Shown here one piece after another: positions 63,684 through 64,000 of a stretch of DNA of 64,000 nt. A model generated the notes under the pieces. It saw only the letters and a list, made by a program, of their open reading frames with translations, made no database searches and was not told the origin of the DNA. Origin of the DNA: an uncultured Kordiimonas sp. (lineage in GTDB: Bacteria > Pseudomonadota > Alphaproteobacteria > Sphingomonadales > Kordiimonadaceae); NCBI GenBank assembly GCA_947503625.1, contig CANNEK010000001.1:986152-1050151 (forward strand). The letters are read 5' to 3'. Positions within the stretch are counted from its first letter, which is position 1. Each line of letters starts with the position of its first letter. The position numbers and the translations under genes were made by a program.

Positions 63684-64000
63684 ATGAATTCTGAAAAAAA
63701 ATCACCATCAGACACCAACACGCCTTCTCAGCTCGACATGGAAGTCGCTGAAGCGTTTGTAAAGATGGGCACGCGCGACGCACAGGCACCAATCGAAGCC
63801 GGACTAGCCAAAGAAACGATGATCTCGCTGATGTACCGCCATGCCGACCTGTTAGCGGCAACGGCAAAGTCTACAGAGTCGGATATTCTCAAAGAGATTG
63901 CGATGCATCTCTCCGGATACGATATCAAAGCTTTATATGAAAAGAGCGGCATAGAAGACCTTCGCGCCCTTGGCGGTAACCTCATGACAGCCGGGCGTTT
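63684..64000 (+). CDS. Unrecognised protein, 3' truncated by the window edge
   Basis: The frame opens at an ATG and stays open to the window end, giving about 105 residues. The start is polar (NSEKKSPSDTNTPSQ), followed by helical, Leu- and Ala-rich segments (MEVAEAFVKMGTRDAQ, ISLMYRHADLLAATAKS, IALMHLSG-like MHLSGYDIKALYEKSG). No signal peptide or membrane helix is seen so far. I do not recognise a family; a cytoplasmic alpha-helical or regulatory protein is possible. It begins 135 bases after the TRAP genes, enough for its own promoter. Confidence 0.55.
   Translation, partial: MNSEKKSPSDTNTPSQLDMEVAEAFVKMGTRDAQAPIEAGLAKETMISLMYRHADLLAATAKSTESDILKEIAMHLSGYDIKALYEKSGIEDLRALGGNLMTAGR

Noticed and set aside
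1-64000. Search for tRNA or rRNA genes, insertion sequences, attachment sites and CRISPR arrays
   Set aside because: Nothing convincing was seen; the gaps between genes are short and contain no regular repeat-spacer pattern or transposase-like frame. A covariance-model scan would be decisive for small RNAs.

Overview
The window reads as chromosomal DNA of a Gram-negative, aerobic, probably marine alphaproteobacterium. The indications are TonB-dependent uptake, a TRAP transporter, an RND pump with a lipoprotein adaptor, a cytochrome-c-linked urate hydroxylase (PuuD), a glycerol-type ABC system with two ATPases and DUF2160, and the proteobacterial 'marine' sortase/target pair. The genus cannot be fixed from the sequence. 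Coding density is very high. I found no rRNA or tRNA gene, insertion sequence, phage gene or CRISPR array. The edges cut a chemotaxis receptor (left) and an unrecognised gene (right).

Layout. 1-8.3 kb: receptor fragment, mscS/corA-type pair, secreted M24 peptidase, secreted unknown protein, secreted alpha/beta hydrolase and a Tat-exported molybdenum hydroxylase large subunit. 8.4-15.1 kb (minus): arylformamidase, kynureninase, then a glycerol-type ABC transporter (two ATPases, two permeases, DUF2160 protein) and a GNAT acetyltransferase; no solute-binding protein is present. 15.3-18.0 kb (plus): VIT/vWA sortase target and its sortase. 18.0-36.8 kb: a purine and urea catabolism locus. 36.7-48.6 kb (minus): an AtuA-type acyl-CoA carboxylase catabolic cluster with an AraC regulator and an acyl-CoA ligase. 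48.8-55.6 kb (plus): two exported amidohydrolases followed by an RND adaptor and pump. 55.6-57.8 kb (minus): an Fe/2-oxoglutarate dioxygenase and a Gfo/Idh/MocA oxidoreductase. 58.2-63.5 kb (plus): TonB-dependent receptor plus a complete TRAP transporter.

The purine locus encodes every step from guanine to ammonia: guanine deaminase, xanthine dehydrogenase (XdhAB with XdhC), urate hydroxylase PuuD, 5-hydroxyisourate hydrolase, OHCU decarboxylase, PuuE-type allantoinase, allantoicase, ureidoglycolate lyase and urease with UreDEFG. A GntR/FCD regulator sits at the divergent junction beside a candidate operator. Lying within this locus, without an obvious metabolic reason, are a membrane acyltransferase and two adjacent short BLUF blue-light receptor genes with intact flavin-site residues.

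The most interesting items are the tandem BLUF genes inside the purine locus, the amidohydrolase-RND operon, the kynurenine-linked ABC transporter without a binding protein, the sortase target with an atypical sorting motif, and the repeat-rich control region ahead of the TonB/TRAP genes. Start codons were chosen by ribosome-binding site, gene overlap and family start, and often lie inside the longest open frame.
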